A stretch of 8,609 nt of DNA from NCBI GenBank assembly GCA_030530045.1, contig JAUMVS010000062.1:1-8609 (forward strand), written 5' to 3'. The notes beneath the pieces were generated by a model that ran no database searches, was not told where the DNA came from, and saw only the letters and a list, made by a program, of their open reading frames with translations. The translations under genes were made by a program, and so were the position numbers. Positions 1 through 6,405 of the stretch are shown in pieces. The stretch's first letter is position 1, and the number at the start of each line of letters is the position of its first letter. This stretch comes from Phoenicibacter congonensis. Lineage in GTDB: Bacteria; Actinomycetota; Coriobacteriia; Coriobacteriales; Eggerthellaceae.

Positions 1-112
1 AAAGTTTGTTTGCTACAATATCGAAGAGGCACAAAAACACGCTTGGGAAATTGGTTACAGAAAATTTGACGTACCAAGAAGAGACGGTTCCTGGGAATCC
101 TGGGAATTATAG
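1..112 (+). CDS. C-terminal fragment of an unrecognised protein
   Basis: A plus-strand reading frame enters from the left edge. Its first complete codon is at base 2, and it runs 36 codons to a TAG at 110-112. The visible tail is hydrophilic and rich in aromatic residues: it contains the segment HAWEIGYRKFDVPRRDGSW and ends in WESWEL. No membrane segment or catalytic motif is visible, and I do not recognise the family. It is convergent with the his operon, so it is probably not functionally linked to it. The frame could be fortuitous because it is short, but its tryptophan- and charge-rich composition looks like a real protein end. The start, length and ribosome binding site lie outside the window. 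Confidence 0.5.
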   Translation, partial: KFVCYNIEEAQKHAWEIGYRKFDVPRRDGSWESWEL

Positions 113-187
113 ATTTTTAAAAATATCCAGTCGGAATGTTTGACAACCAAAGTAATAATTCGCCCCAGATGAGCTGGACGCACTAGA

Positions 188-212
188 AAACCAGCGCGCT
201 AATAGCGGGTTT
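188..212 (-). terminator. Possible weak terminator of the his operon (bulged hairpin)
   Basis: The arms AAACC (188-192) and GGTTT (208-212) pair, and inside them CGC (195-197) pairs with GCG (205-207), leaving a 2-nt bulge and a 7-nt loop. On the minus strand the outer arm ends in TTTT followed by CTAG, so the U-tract is short. It lies about 45 nt past the hisE stop and is the best candidate end for the operon. It could act weakly in both directions, because the plus-strand arm also ends in TTT. It is not a canonical intrinsic terminator. Confidence 0.3.
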
Positions 213-257
213 CATACATGAAGAAACTGCAAAAGCTGCATTTTTGAAGGATAAAAG

Positions 258-575
258 CTACTTCCTTCTCGCGTCAAGTTCTCCAGCAAGCTCATCGATT
301 GTAACACCGTAGCGCTCCATGGTTACAAGCAGGTGATAAATCAAATCGGCTGCCTCGTAGCGAATGTGGTCGTGGTCGTTATCTTTGCAAGCCATGATGA
401 CCTCGCTTGCCTCTTCCGCAAGTTTTTTCAGAAGTTCATCTTCAACATCGGTGAGAAGACGTGCAGTGTAGCTTTCATCTGGACTTGCGTCGCGACGCGC
501 ATGAATAACGCCAGCCAGGCCCTCAAGTGTCTCACCAATGTTTCCGTCTTGAACGTTTGCAGTTCTAACACCCAC
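258..575 (-). CDS. hisE: Phosphoribosyl-ATP pyrophosphatase HisE
   Basis: Hydrolyses phosphoribosyl-ATP to phosphoribosyl-AMP and pyrophosphate, the second step of histidine synthesis, in the cytoplasm. The 105-residue, all-helical protein carries the signatures of the MazG-like/PRA-PH fold. These are a KLAEEASEV segment (about residues 51-59) with the metal-binding E-E-x-x-E pattern, and EAADLIYHLLV (about 74-84) supplying the second E-x-x-D pair. Length is normal for a stand-alone HisE. The start is GTG at 573-575: no ATG is in place, and an AAGGAG ribosome binding site lies 6 nt upstream. Only 3 nt separate it from the hisI stop, so it is co-transcribed and probably translationally coupled as the last gene of the operon. 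In enterobacteria HisI and HisE are fused; here they are separate, in the order I then E. Confidence 0.95.
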   Translation of the reverse strand: MGVRTANVQDGNIGETLEGLAGVIHARRDASPDESYTARLLTDVEDELLKKLAEEASEVIMACKDNDHDHIRYEAADLIYHLLVTMERYGVTIDELAGELDARRK

Positions 576-578
576 GAT

Positions 579-929
579 TTACTCCTTCGTAATTTCATTA
601 AAAAAGCATGTTCTGTTGCCAGTGTGACATGCTGGACCTTCTGAATCAACTTTTGCCAAAAGCGTGTCAAAATCACAATCAGCCACCAGCTCAAGAACGA
701 TTTGATAATTTCCGCTAGTAGCACCCTTATTCCAAAGCTCTTGGCGACTGCGACTCCAAAACCAAGTTTTGCCAGTCTCCAAAGTTAGCTTCACTGACTC
801 GCGGTTCATCCACGCGACCATCAAAACCTCTCCTGTGTCATGCTGCTGCACAACACATGGAATCAGACCTTTGTTGTCAAACTTCAATGAGTCGAGAATT
901 GTCTCATCATATGTAAAAGCTTCAGCCAT
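579..929 (-). CDS. hisI: Phosphoribosyl-AMP cyclohydrolase HisI
   Basis: Opens the adenine ring of phosphoribosyl-AMP to give ProFAR, the third step of the pathway, in the cytoplasm. The 116-residue protein has the complete single-domain signature. This comprises GLIPCVVQQHDTGEVLMVAW (21-40), WFWSRSRQELWNKG (56-69), the Asp cluster D84/D86/D88 expected to bind Mg, and zinc cysteines C85, C101 and C108 (the last two in ACHTGNRTC). It starts at ATG 929-927 with a modest TAAGG about 8 nt upstream. A 30-nt spacer separates it from hisF, and 3 nt from hisE. No HisE domain is fused. Family assignment is secure from these motifs. Confidence 0.96.
   Translation of the reverse strand: MAEAFTYDETILDSLKFDNKGLIPCVVQQHDTGEVLMVAWMNRESVKLTLETGKTWFWSRSRQELWNKGATSGNYQIVLELVADCDFDTLLAKVDSEGPACHTGNRTCFFNEITKE
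582..587 (-). promoter_or_regulatory. Ribosome binding site fixing the GTG start of hisE
   Basis: AAGGAG on the minus strand sits 6 nt before the GTG at 575-573 and overlaps the last codons of hisI, just before its TAA. No in-frame ATG is available at a suitable distance, so this site supports the GTG start. Confidence 0.85.
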
Positions 930-959
930 TTTAAAAACCTTAACTACAAAAAAACCGTT

Positions 960-1742
960 TTAAAAATCAAGCCGCACAGGAATTCCCTGGCTTGCCATGT
1001 ATTCCTTCACTTCGCGAATGCTAAATTCGCCAAAATGAAAAACGCTTGCAGCTAGCACTGCGTCGGCCTCGCCCTCTATAACGCCTTCTGCGAAATGCTC
1101 GAGTTCACCAACACCACCCGAAGCGATGACTGGAATTGGCACAGCTCTAGCAACTGCGCGAGTGAGAGCAATGTCGAAGCCGCATTTTGTGCCGTCGCGA
1201 TCCATGCTTGTGAGCAAAATCTCACCAGCTCCACGATTTGCTGCCTCAATTGCCCACCCAACAGCGTCAATTCCTGTAGCGTTTCTGCCGCCTGCCGTGT
1301 AGACTTCCCACTTGTCAGCTCCAGGCTTACCTGGCTCGCCGACTCGCTTCGCATCGATTGCACAAACTACAGCCTGGCTTCCAAATGCAGAAGCCGCCGC
1401 TGTGATTAATGTTGGGTCTTTGACAGCCGCAGAGTTTAAGGAAACCTTGTCGGCACCAGCTGAAACCATGGCACGCATTCCATCGATGTCGCGAAAGCCG
1501 CCGCCCACCGCATAGGGAATTGTTAGCTCTTCAGAAGCGCGACTCGCCATATCAATCGTGGTTTGACGATTGTCGCTAGTTGCTGTGATGTCGAGAAAAA
1601 CTACCTCATCGGCACCTTCTTTATCATAGGCCGAAGCAAGCTCGACCGGGTCGCCAGCATCTCTGAGCGATACAAAATTTACGCCCTTAACGACGCGTCC
1701 ATTTTTTACATCAAGGCAAGGGATAACTCTTTTAGTTAGCAT
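960..1742 (-). CDS. hisF: Imidazole glycerol phosphate synthase cyclase subunit HisF
   Basis: Uses ammonia delivered by HisH to convert PRFAR into imidazole glycerol phosphate and AICAR. It is a 260-residue (beta/alpha)8 barrel with both catalytic aspartates: D11 (in VIPCLDVKNGRVVKG) and D130 (in VVCAIDAKR). The ammonia-gate residues known from Thermotoga HisF are also present, as R5, E46, K99 and the Glu of GAGE (E174). LLTSMDRDGTKCGFD (about 176-190) and ASGGVG mark the phosphate-binding half. It is slightly longer than the roughly 253-residue norm because of an insertion at about 134-143. The frame stays open upstream to a TTG at 1775, but I place the start at ATG 1742-1740. That position begins the conserved MLTKRVIPCLDV and has AAAGGAAG 6 nt before it. 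It overlaps the end of hisA by 7 nt (ATGCTAA), which suggests translational coupling. Confidence 0.97.
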   Translation of the reverse strand: MLTKRVIPCLDVKNGRVVKGVNFVSLRDAGDPVELASAYDKEGADEVVFLDITATSDNRQTTIDMASRASEELTIPYAVGGGFRDIDGMRAMVSAGADKVSLNSAAVKDPTLITAAASAFGSQAVVCAIDAKRVGEPGKPGADKWEVYTAGGRNATGIDAVGWAIEAANRGAGEILLTSMDRDGTKCGFDIALTRAVARAVPIPVIASGGVGELEHFAEGVIEGEADAVLAASVFHFGEFSIREVKEYMASQGIPVRLDF

Positions 1743-2542
1743 GACGCACTTCCTTTGTCTGATTCTTGGGTGCAAACACTAGCGGAAGTCGCACCTTCAA
1801 ACGCTTTGTCTCCTGCAGCATTTAGGGCGTCGCGTAACGTAAATGCTCCCTCATAAAGAGCGCGACCTGTGATGCAGCCCTCGATGAATTCTTCTCCTGC
1901 AGAAGCAAAGTTAGAAATGTCACTAAGGCTAGAAATTCCACCCGATGCAACCACAGGAAAGCCAGCTAGCTTTGCAATTTTTACATAGGCCGCAACATCG
2001 ATACCAGTTTGCATTCCATCACGAGAAATGTCAGTAAACACAAGGTGTTTGAATCCAAAACTTGAAAGATTCCCGACTGCCTCTTCAACGGAAAGCTTAG
2101 CCTCATCGCGCCAGCCGTTGACTTTTACCTGCCCATCTTTTGCAGCAATGTCGGCAACGAGCAACTCGCCAAATTGCGCAGCAGCCTCGGCTGCAAAGTC
2201 AGGGTTTTTCACAAGCACAGTGCCAAGAGCAATTCTGCTTGCTCCATAACTTCCCAGCTCATCAATTCTCTGCAGCGAACGAACTCCGCCGCCAACGTCG
2301 ATTGATAGGCCTTTGACCTGGCATAACTTTCGAATTGCCTCGTCGTTTAAAGCGCGATTTTCTTCAGGCTCTTCAAACGCTGAGGACAAATCTACAACAT
2401 GTAGCCAAGTAGCGCCTTGCGACATAAAATCTTGCGCAACTGAAACTGGGTCCTCGGAATAGACCGTCATTTTGCTGCGGTCGCCCTTCTCCAGACGCAC
2501 GACCTTGCCAGCAATCAAATCAATAGCGGGAAAAACTATCAT
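1736..2542 (-). CDS. hisA: ProFAR isomerase HisA (atypical catalytic strand 5)
   Basis: Predicted 1-(5-phosphoribosyl)-5-[(5-phosphoribosylamino)methylideneamino]imidazole-4-carboxamide isomerase, an Amadori-type step giving PRFAR for HisF. The (beta/alpha)8-barrel signatures are clear: MIVFPAIDLIAGKVVRL with D8, the phosphate loops DVGGGVRS (82-89) and VVASGGISS (about 197-205), and FTDISRDGMQTG with T170 and D175. Oddly, the strand-5 motif, normally V-x-x-(L/I)-D-x-(R/K), reads VADIAAKDG. Aligned on the following DG and GW, the catalytic Asp (D127 of Thermotoga HisA) corresponds to A133, with D131 two residues earlier. At 268 residues it is some 20-25 longer than usual; the extra part is a Ser/Cys-rich tail after about residue 241 that overlaps the hisF translation signals. 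Its ATG shares one base with the hisH TAA (TAATG). No trp gene is nearby to hint at a PriA-type dual role. Confidence 0.93.
   Translation of the reverse strand: MIVFPAIDLIAGKVVRLEKGDRSKMTVYSEDPVSVAQDFMSQGATWLHVVDLSSAFEEPEENRALNDEAIRKLCQVKGLSIDVGGGVRSLQRIDELGSYGASRIALGTVLVKNPDFAAEAAAQFGELLVADIAAKDGQVKVNGWRDEAKLSVEEAVGNLSSFGFKHLVFTDISRDGMQTGIDVAAYVKIAKLAGFPVVASGGISSLSDISNFASAGEEFIEGCITGRALYEGAFTLRDALNAAGDKAFEGATSASVCTQESDKGSASC
1749..1756 (-). promoter_or_regulatory. Ribosome binding site deciding the hisF start
   Basis: AAAGGAAG on the minus strand lies 6 nt before ATG 1742-1740, inside the 3' end of hisA. It favours this ATG over the in-frame TTG at 1775, which would add 11 residues not found in the family. 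Confidence 0.8.
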
Positions 2543-3264
2543 TACTTTGCCTCCCGCACGATGTTTACAAAATTATTCAAAATCAAAAGGCCTTGTGAAC
2601 TTGATTTTTCTGGGTGGAATTGAACACCAAAAACATTGCCTTTCCCAACGACACAAGGGAAACTCTGCGCGTAATGAGTTTTGCCGAGCGTGCAATCTTC
2701 CTCGCAATCGCTAGCGACATAGGAATGCGTGAAATACATGTTAGAGCCTTCGGCAAAGCCGTCCATGAGCTGCGACTCGAAGCCTTCTTTAGTTAAATAA
2801 ACTTGATCCCAGCCAACATGAGGGATTTTAAGAGATTCAGATTTAAGCTTTACACAGGTTCCTTTAATCAACCCAAGTCCACGCGTAAAAAGCGAGCCGT
2901 TGCTTTCAAACACATCTCCAGCGCTTAAATCAGCTCCGTCACTTGAAGAGGAAACGGCACCACAATCCTCAGGAATTCCTTCATCTCCCGAGTCAAAAAG
3001 GAGTTGTAACCCCAGGCAAATTCCAAGGAGCGGAGTATCTTTCTTGCAAGCATTTAAAATTGCTTCAGCTTGACCTGACTCTTTCATAAACACTGCAGCG
3101 TCATAGAATGAACCAACTCCAGGCACAACGATGCCATCAGCCGACTCGATAGCTTTCGGGTCGTCAGTCGAAAATGCATCGGCACCCGCACGCACGAGCC
3201 CACGAATTACGCTGGACAAATTGCCTTTGTGGTAATCGACTACGGCAATTTTTGCTGTTGCCAT
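2542..3264 (-). CDS. hisH: Imidazole glycerol phosphate synthase glutaminase subunit HisH
   Basis: Class I glutamine amidotransferase that hydrolyses glutamine and channels ammonia to HisF, its partner two genes downstream. The triad is visible: nucleophile C83 in LLGICLGLQLLF, and H217 and E219 in GVQFHPEKSS. The PGVGSF loop (48-53) is the oxyanion-strand region. At 240 residues it exceeds the usual 195-215. The excess lies between LLF (88-90) and RGLGLIKG (about 128-135), where roughly 38 residues replace the usual 10-13. This insertion is Ser/Asp/Gly-rich and probably a surface loop. The start ATG overlaps the hisB stop by one base, and its own TAA overlaps the hisA ATG in the same way, so the trio is tightly coupled. 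Confidence 0.95.
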   Translation of the reverse strand: MATAKIAVVDYHKGNLSSVIRGLVRAGADAFSTDDPKAIESADGIVVPGVGSFYDAAVFMKESGQAEAILNACKKDTPLLGICLGLQLLFDSGDEGIPEDCGAVSSSSDGADLSAGDVFESNGSLFTRGLGLIKGTCVKLKSESLKIPHVGWDQVYLTKEGFESQLMDGFAEGSNMYFTHSYVASDCEEDCTLGKTHYAQSFPCVVGKGNVFGVQFHPEKSSSQGLLILNNFVNIVREAK

Positions 3265-3851
3265 TAGAGAACACCCTTCGTGGAAGGAATGCCATTAACA
3301 CGCGGGTCCATCTCACAAGCTTGACGCATTGCGCGACCACAAGCCTTAAACGCTGCCTCAATAATGTGGTGAGAATTCTGTCCAGCGATTTCGCGAACAT
3401 GAAGCGTTAGTTTTGCATCGCGCGCAAAAGCATAGAAAAACTCGACAGCGAGTTCTGTATCAAAATCTCCAACTTTCTGAGTTGGAATTGGGAGGTCGCA
3501 ATAGGCCTGACCACGCCCAGAAATGTCAACACTTGCCATAATGAGAGACTCATCCATAGGGACAAAAGAAGTGCCAAAGCGGGTGATTCCTGCTTTGTCA
3601 CCGAGCGCTTGAGCAAACGCCTCGCCAAGAACAATGCCGATGTCTTCGACAGTGTGGTGACCGTCAACTTCGATGTCGCCAGTAGCTTTCACCGTCAAGT
3701 CAAACAAGCCGTGACGCCCGAATGCATTTAACATGTGGTCGAAAAAACCAACACCAGTTGAGATGTTGCAAACGCCGCTTCCGTCAAGGTCAAGCACGAC
3801 AGTGATGTCGGTCTCACCTGTTTTGCGGGTAATTTCTGCTTGACGCGCCAT
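3264..3851 (-). CDS. hisB: Imidazoleglycerol-phosphate dehydratase HisB (single domain)
   Basis: Dehydrates imidazole glycerol phosphate to imidazole acetol phosphate using Mn bound in an oligomeric shell. The 195 residues match the stand-alone dehydratase. Motifs are GFFDHML (35-41), DGHHTVED (63-70) with metal ligands H65/H66 and E69, DESLIMA (100-106), NSHHIIEAAFKA (159-170), and the typical C-terminus PSTKGVL. There is no N-terminal HAD histidinol-phosphate phosphatase domain of the enterobacterial type, so the phosphatase step needs another gene. The ATG is preceded by AAGGAGAG about 4-6 nt upstream. A 70-nt gap separates it from hisC, the largest in the operon, and its stop overlaps hisH by one base. 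Confidence 0.97.
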   Translation of the reverse strand: MARQAEITRKTGETDITVVLDLDGSGVCNISTGVGFFDHMLNAFGRHGLFDLTVKATGDIEVDGHHTVEDIGIVLGEAFAQALGDKAGITRFGTSFVPMDESLIMASVDISGRGQAYCDLPIPTQKVGDFDTELAVEFFYAFARDAKLTLHVREIAGQNSHHIIEAAFKACGRAMRQACEMDPRVNGIPSTKGVL

Positions 3852-3921
3852 AAGACTCTCCTTTTACTGCAACGCTAAAACGCGAAAACGTTATAGGTAA
3901 ATTTTATCCGCTTAAAAGTGG

Positions 3922-5022
3922 CTAATTTTCCTTTAACAGGGATTTAATAGCCGCCAGAAGCTCATCATTTTCGGAACGAGTGCCAACTGTAATTCGCAAG
4001 CAACCTTCAAGACCAGGAACCCTGCTGAAGTCGCGCACTAGGATTGAATAGTCATCACGCAGCGCCTTGTGAATTTCAGCTGCATTCTTAACTCTGACGA
4101 GGTAGAAGTTCGCCTCGCTTGGCCACACATGAATTGGCAAGCCTTCCGCTTCAAGCGCTGATATCTCAGCAAATATGCGGGCTCTCTCACTTTTGATGTC
4201 GTCAATTACCTCGCGGAAAGCCTCGCGATTTTTCACAATTGCCAGAGCTGCAGCTTGTGTGAGTGAATTTACAGAATAAACCTGGCGAACAGCCGCGAAG
4301 ACGTCAATAATGTCAGGCGCAGCAATGATGTAGCCACAACGAACACCAGCAAGGCCAAAAGCTTTCGAGAATGTGTGAAGAATAATCAGGTTGTCATGCT
4401 TCTTTAAAAGAGACTCACAAAAGAAGTTAGGGTTATTAAACTCGGCGTAGGCCTCATCGACCATAACAATACCAGGGCACGCATCGCAGAGCGAATCGAC
4501 AAAATCAACGCTAATAACGTCACCGGTTGGATTGTTTGGTGTAGTAACAATCGCCAAGTTAACATCCTTGGCAGCTTTAAGTGCCGCTTCTTCATCAATT
4601 TCGAAGGTTTCTGAGTCGCGCTCAATGTTTAGAATTTCAGTTCCCACAATTGAGCCGAAAAGGTCATATTCAGAAAAGCATGGAGGGCAATTCAATAGAG
4701 TACGCCCTGCACCGCCGAAGCCAACGAAGAAATTAAAAAGCAGTTCGTCTCCGCCATTGCCAACGCAAATGTTTTCTGGCGAAACGTTGTGCCATTTTGC
4801 AATTTCTGCTCGAAGTTCATTTGCCATCGGGTCAGGATAACGATTCAGCTCAACTGCGGATAACGCTTCAAGCACAGCAGCTTTAACCTGCTCAGGCATG
4901 ACATGCGTGTTCTCGTTAGCCGAAAGGTTAATTTTAGTCTCAGAAAAATTTGGGTCGTAGGGCTCAAAGTTAACAAGCGTTGGTTGAACCAGCGCCTTCA
5001 TGCGTGGAGATAATTCCGACAT
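3922..5022 (-). CDS. hisC: Histidinol-phosphate aminotransferase HisC
   Basis: PLP-dependent fold-type I aminotransferase that converts imidazole acetol phosphate plus glutamate to histidinol phosphate. The 366-residue protein has the family landmarks in order: NLSANEN (32-38), RYPDP (51-55), GNGGDELL (78-85), TPNNPTGD (151-158), MVDEAYAEF (177-185) with D179 and Y182, and the PLP Schiff-base lysine K210 in HTFSKAFGLAGVRCGY. A C-terminal Arg follows in LRITVGTRSEN. Length is normal. It starts at ATG 5022-5020, 3 nt after the hisD stop, with a strong GGGGGAG at 6-nt spacing. Other class I/II aminotransferases share the fold, but motif and context fit HisC. Confidence 0.96.
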   Translation of the reverse strand: MSELSPRMKALVQPTLVNFEPYDPNFSETKINLSANENTHVMPEQVKAAVLEALSAVELNRYPDPMANELRAEIAKWHNVSPENICVGNGGDELLFNFFVGFGGAGRTLLNCPPCFSEYDLFGSIVGTEILNIERDSETFEIDEEAALKAAKDVNLAIVTTPNNPTGDVISVDFVDSLCDACPGIVMVDEAYAEFNNPNFFCESLLKKHDNLIILHTFSKAFGLAGVRCGYIIAAPDIIDVFAAVRQVYSVNSLTQAAALAIVKNREAFREVIDDIKSERARIFAEISALEAEGLPIHVWPSEANFYLVRVKNAAEIHKALRDDYSILVRDFSRVPGLEGCLRITVGTRSENDELLAAIKSLLKEN

Positions 5023-5025
5023 CGG

Positions 5026-6402
5026 CTACTCCCCCGTTTTTGGAGCTTTGAGGTCAACAGGCCATGCAATTCTGTTGATGTCGCCGAGGTCGACGCCTTC
5101 AAAAGAATCAAGACCATCAGCTAACATTTTGCGGCGCAAGCCAGCTGAAAGAGCGTGAGCCCAGAGGCCTTCTGCCTGAGCCATGGTTTGTGTAGCTGGA
5201 GCGTCTTTGAGCAAGCCTTCAGGAGTGTAGCAAATAACCGATGAACGCGTGACGAAGTCCTCAACCGAAAGTGGGTTCGAAAAAGCAGCTGTGCCTCCCG
5301 TAGGAAGAGTGTGATTAGGACCAGCAACGTAGTCACCAAGTGGCTCGGAGCTCCAAGGGCCAACGAAAATCGCACCAGCGTTTTTAATCTTGCCAAACAA
5401 GCTCATCGCATCGGCACAGTGCAGCTCAAGGTGCTCAGGAGCGATAACATTAACAGCGTCAATTGCTGCTTCGAGATCAGCAGCTACAACAACTACGCCT
5501 TGATCATCGAGCGATGCACGAGTTATTTCCTCACGAGGGCTTGCAGCCAAAAGCGTTTCAAACTTAGCCTGAACATTCTTGGCGAATTGCGCGTCACACG
5601 TCACGAGATAGCAAGTTGCCAGTGGGTCGTGTTCTGCCTGAGCCATCAAGTCGGCCGCTACAACCGTTGCGTCGGCCGTTGCGTCAGCCAAAACGCAAAC
5701 CTCAGAAGGGCCAGCTACCATGTCAATTCCAGCATCACCCGAAACAATCTTTTTAGCAGCAGCAACAAACGCATTGCCAGGTCCAACAATTTTTGCAGTC
5801 TTAGGAATTGACTCAGTGCCATAGGCCAAAGCTGCAATTGCCTGAGCTCCGCCGACTGAGTAAATCTCATCAACACCTGCAATTTTTGCAGCAGCGAGGG
5901 TGTAAGGTGAGAGGCTTCCTTCCTTTTGAGGAGGAGTCACCATAACAACTTTTTTGACGCCTGCAACTTTTGCAGGAATGCAGTCCATCAAAACGGTGGA
6001 TGGATACTGCGCTCTTCCGCCTGGAACATAGACTCCAGCAGCCGAAACTGGCGTTACCTTAACGCCAAGAATTGTGCCGTCGGCGCGCGTTGTAAACCAT
6101 GACTGCTCAACCTCGCGCTCGTGGAATTCTCTAATTTGAGAAGCTGCTTTAGTTGCAGCTTTTACAAATTCAGGGTCCACGGCGTCAAGCGCCTCGTCCA
6201 TCAATTTGCCATCAATAAGAAAATCGTCAACCTTTACGCCGTCAAACTTCTCGCAGTATTCGCGCAGCGCCTCATCGCCACGCTCACGAACATCGTCAAC
6301 AATGTTTTGTGCGGCCTGCATAATCGACTGAGGCAAAACACCCTGTCTTGGAAGTTGCGATGATTTGAGTTTCTCACCAGCTGAAAGTTCAATTGTTTTC
6401 AT
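5026..6402 (-). CDS. hisD: Histidinol dehydrogenase HisD
   Basis: Zinc- and NAD-dependent enzyme that oxidises histidinol to histidine in two steps, the last reaction of the pathway. Visible landmarks are GVYVPGGRAQYPSTVLM (113-129), VGGAQAIAALAYGT (173-186), KIVGPGNAFV (194-203), Q245 and H248 in AQAEHDP, the general bases E313/H314 in APEHLEL, D347 in PLGDYVAGPNHTLPT, and H406 in EGLWAHA. Q245, H248, D347 and H406 correspond to the known zinc ligands. At 458 residues it is longer than the usual 425-440; the surplus is a tail of about 50 residues after H406, ending WPVDLKAPKTGE. The ATG lies 3 nt after the hisZG stop, with AGAAAGG about 8 nt upstream. Confidence 0.97.
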   Translation of the reverse strand: MKTIELSAGEKLKSSQLPRQGVLPQSIMQAAQNIVDDVRERGDEALREYCEKFDGVKVDDFLIDGKLMDEALDAVDPEFVKAATKAASQIREFHEREVEQSWFTTRADGTILGVKVTPVSAAGVYVPGGRAQYPSTVLMDCIPAKVAGVKKVVMVTPPQKEGSLSPYTLAAAKIAGVDEIYSVGGAQAIAALAYGTESIPKTAKIVGPGNAFVAAAKKIVSGDAGIDMVAGPSEVCVLADATADATVVAADLMAQAEHDPLATCYLVTCDAQFAKNVQAKFETLLAASPREEITRASLDDQGVVVVAADLEAAIDAVNVIAPEHLELHCADAMSLFGKIKNAGAIFVGPWSSEPLGDYVAGPNHTLPTGGTAAFSNPLSVEDFVTRSSVICYTPEGLLKDAPATQTMAQAEGLWAHALSAGLRRKMLADGLDSFEGVDLGDINRIAWPVDLKAPKTGE

Positions 6403-6405
6403 AAT

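Noticed and set aside
140..145. Plus-strand TTGACA resembling a -35 box
   Set aside because: No -10 box lies 16-19 nt downstream, and no plus-strand gene follows.
428..724. A 98-codon minus-strand frame overlapping hisI and hisE
   Set aside because: It lies out of frame across two genes with clear family motifs and their own start signals.
1743..1775. N-terminal extension of HisF from TTG 1775
   Set aside because: The conserved HisF start MLTKRVIPCLDV and a good ribosome binding site both point to ATG 1742.
5311..5811. A 166-codon open frame on the plus strand
   Set aside because: It is antisense to the well-conserved part of hisD, has no ribosome binding site and shows no recognisable motif; it is a codon-bias shadow.
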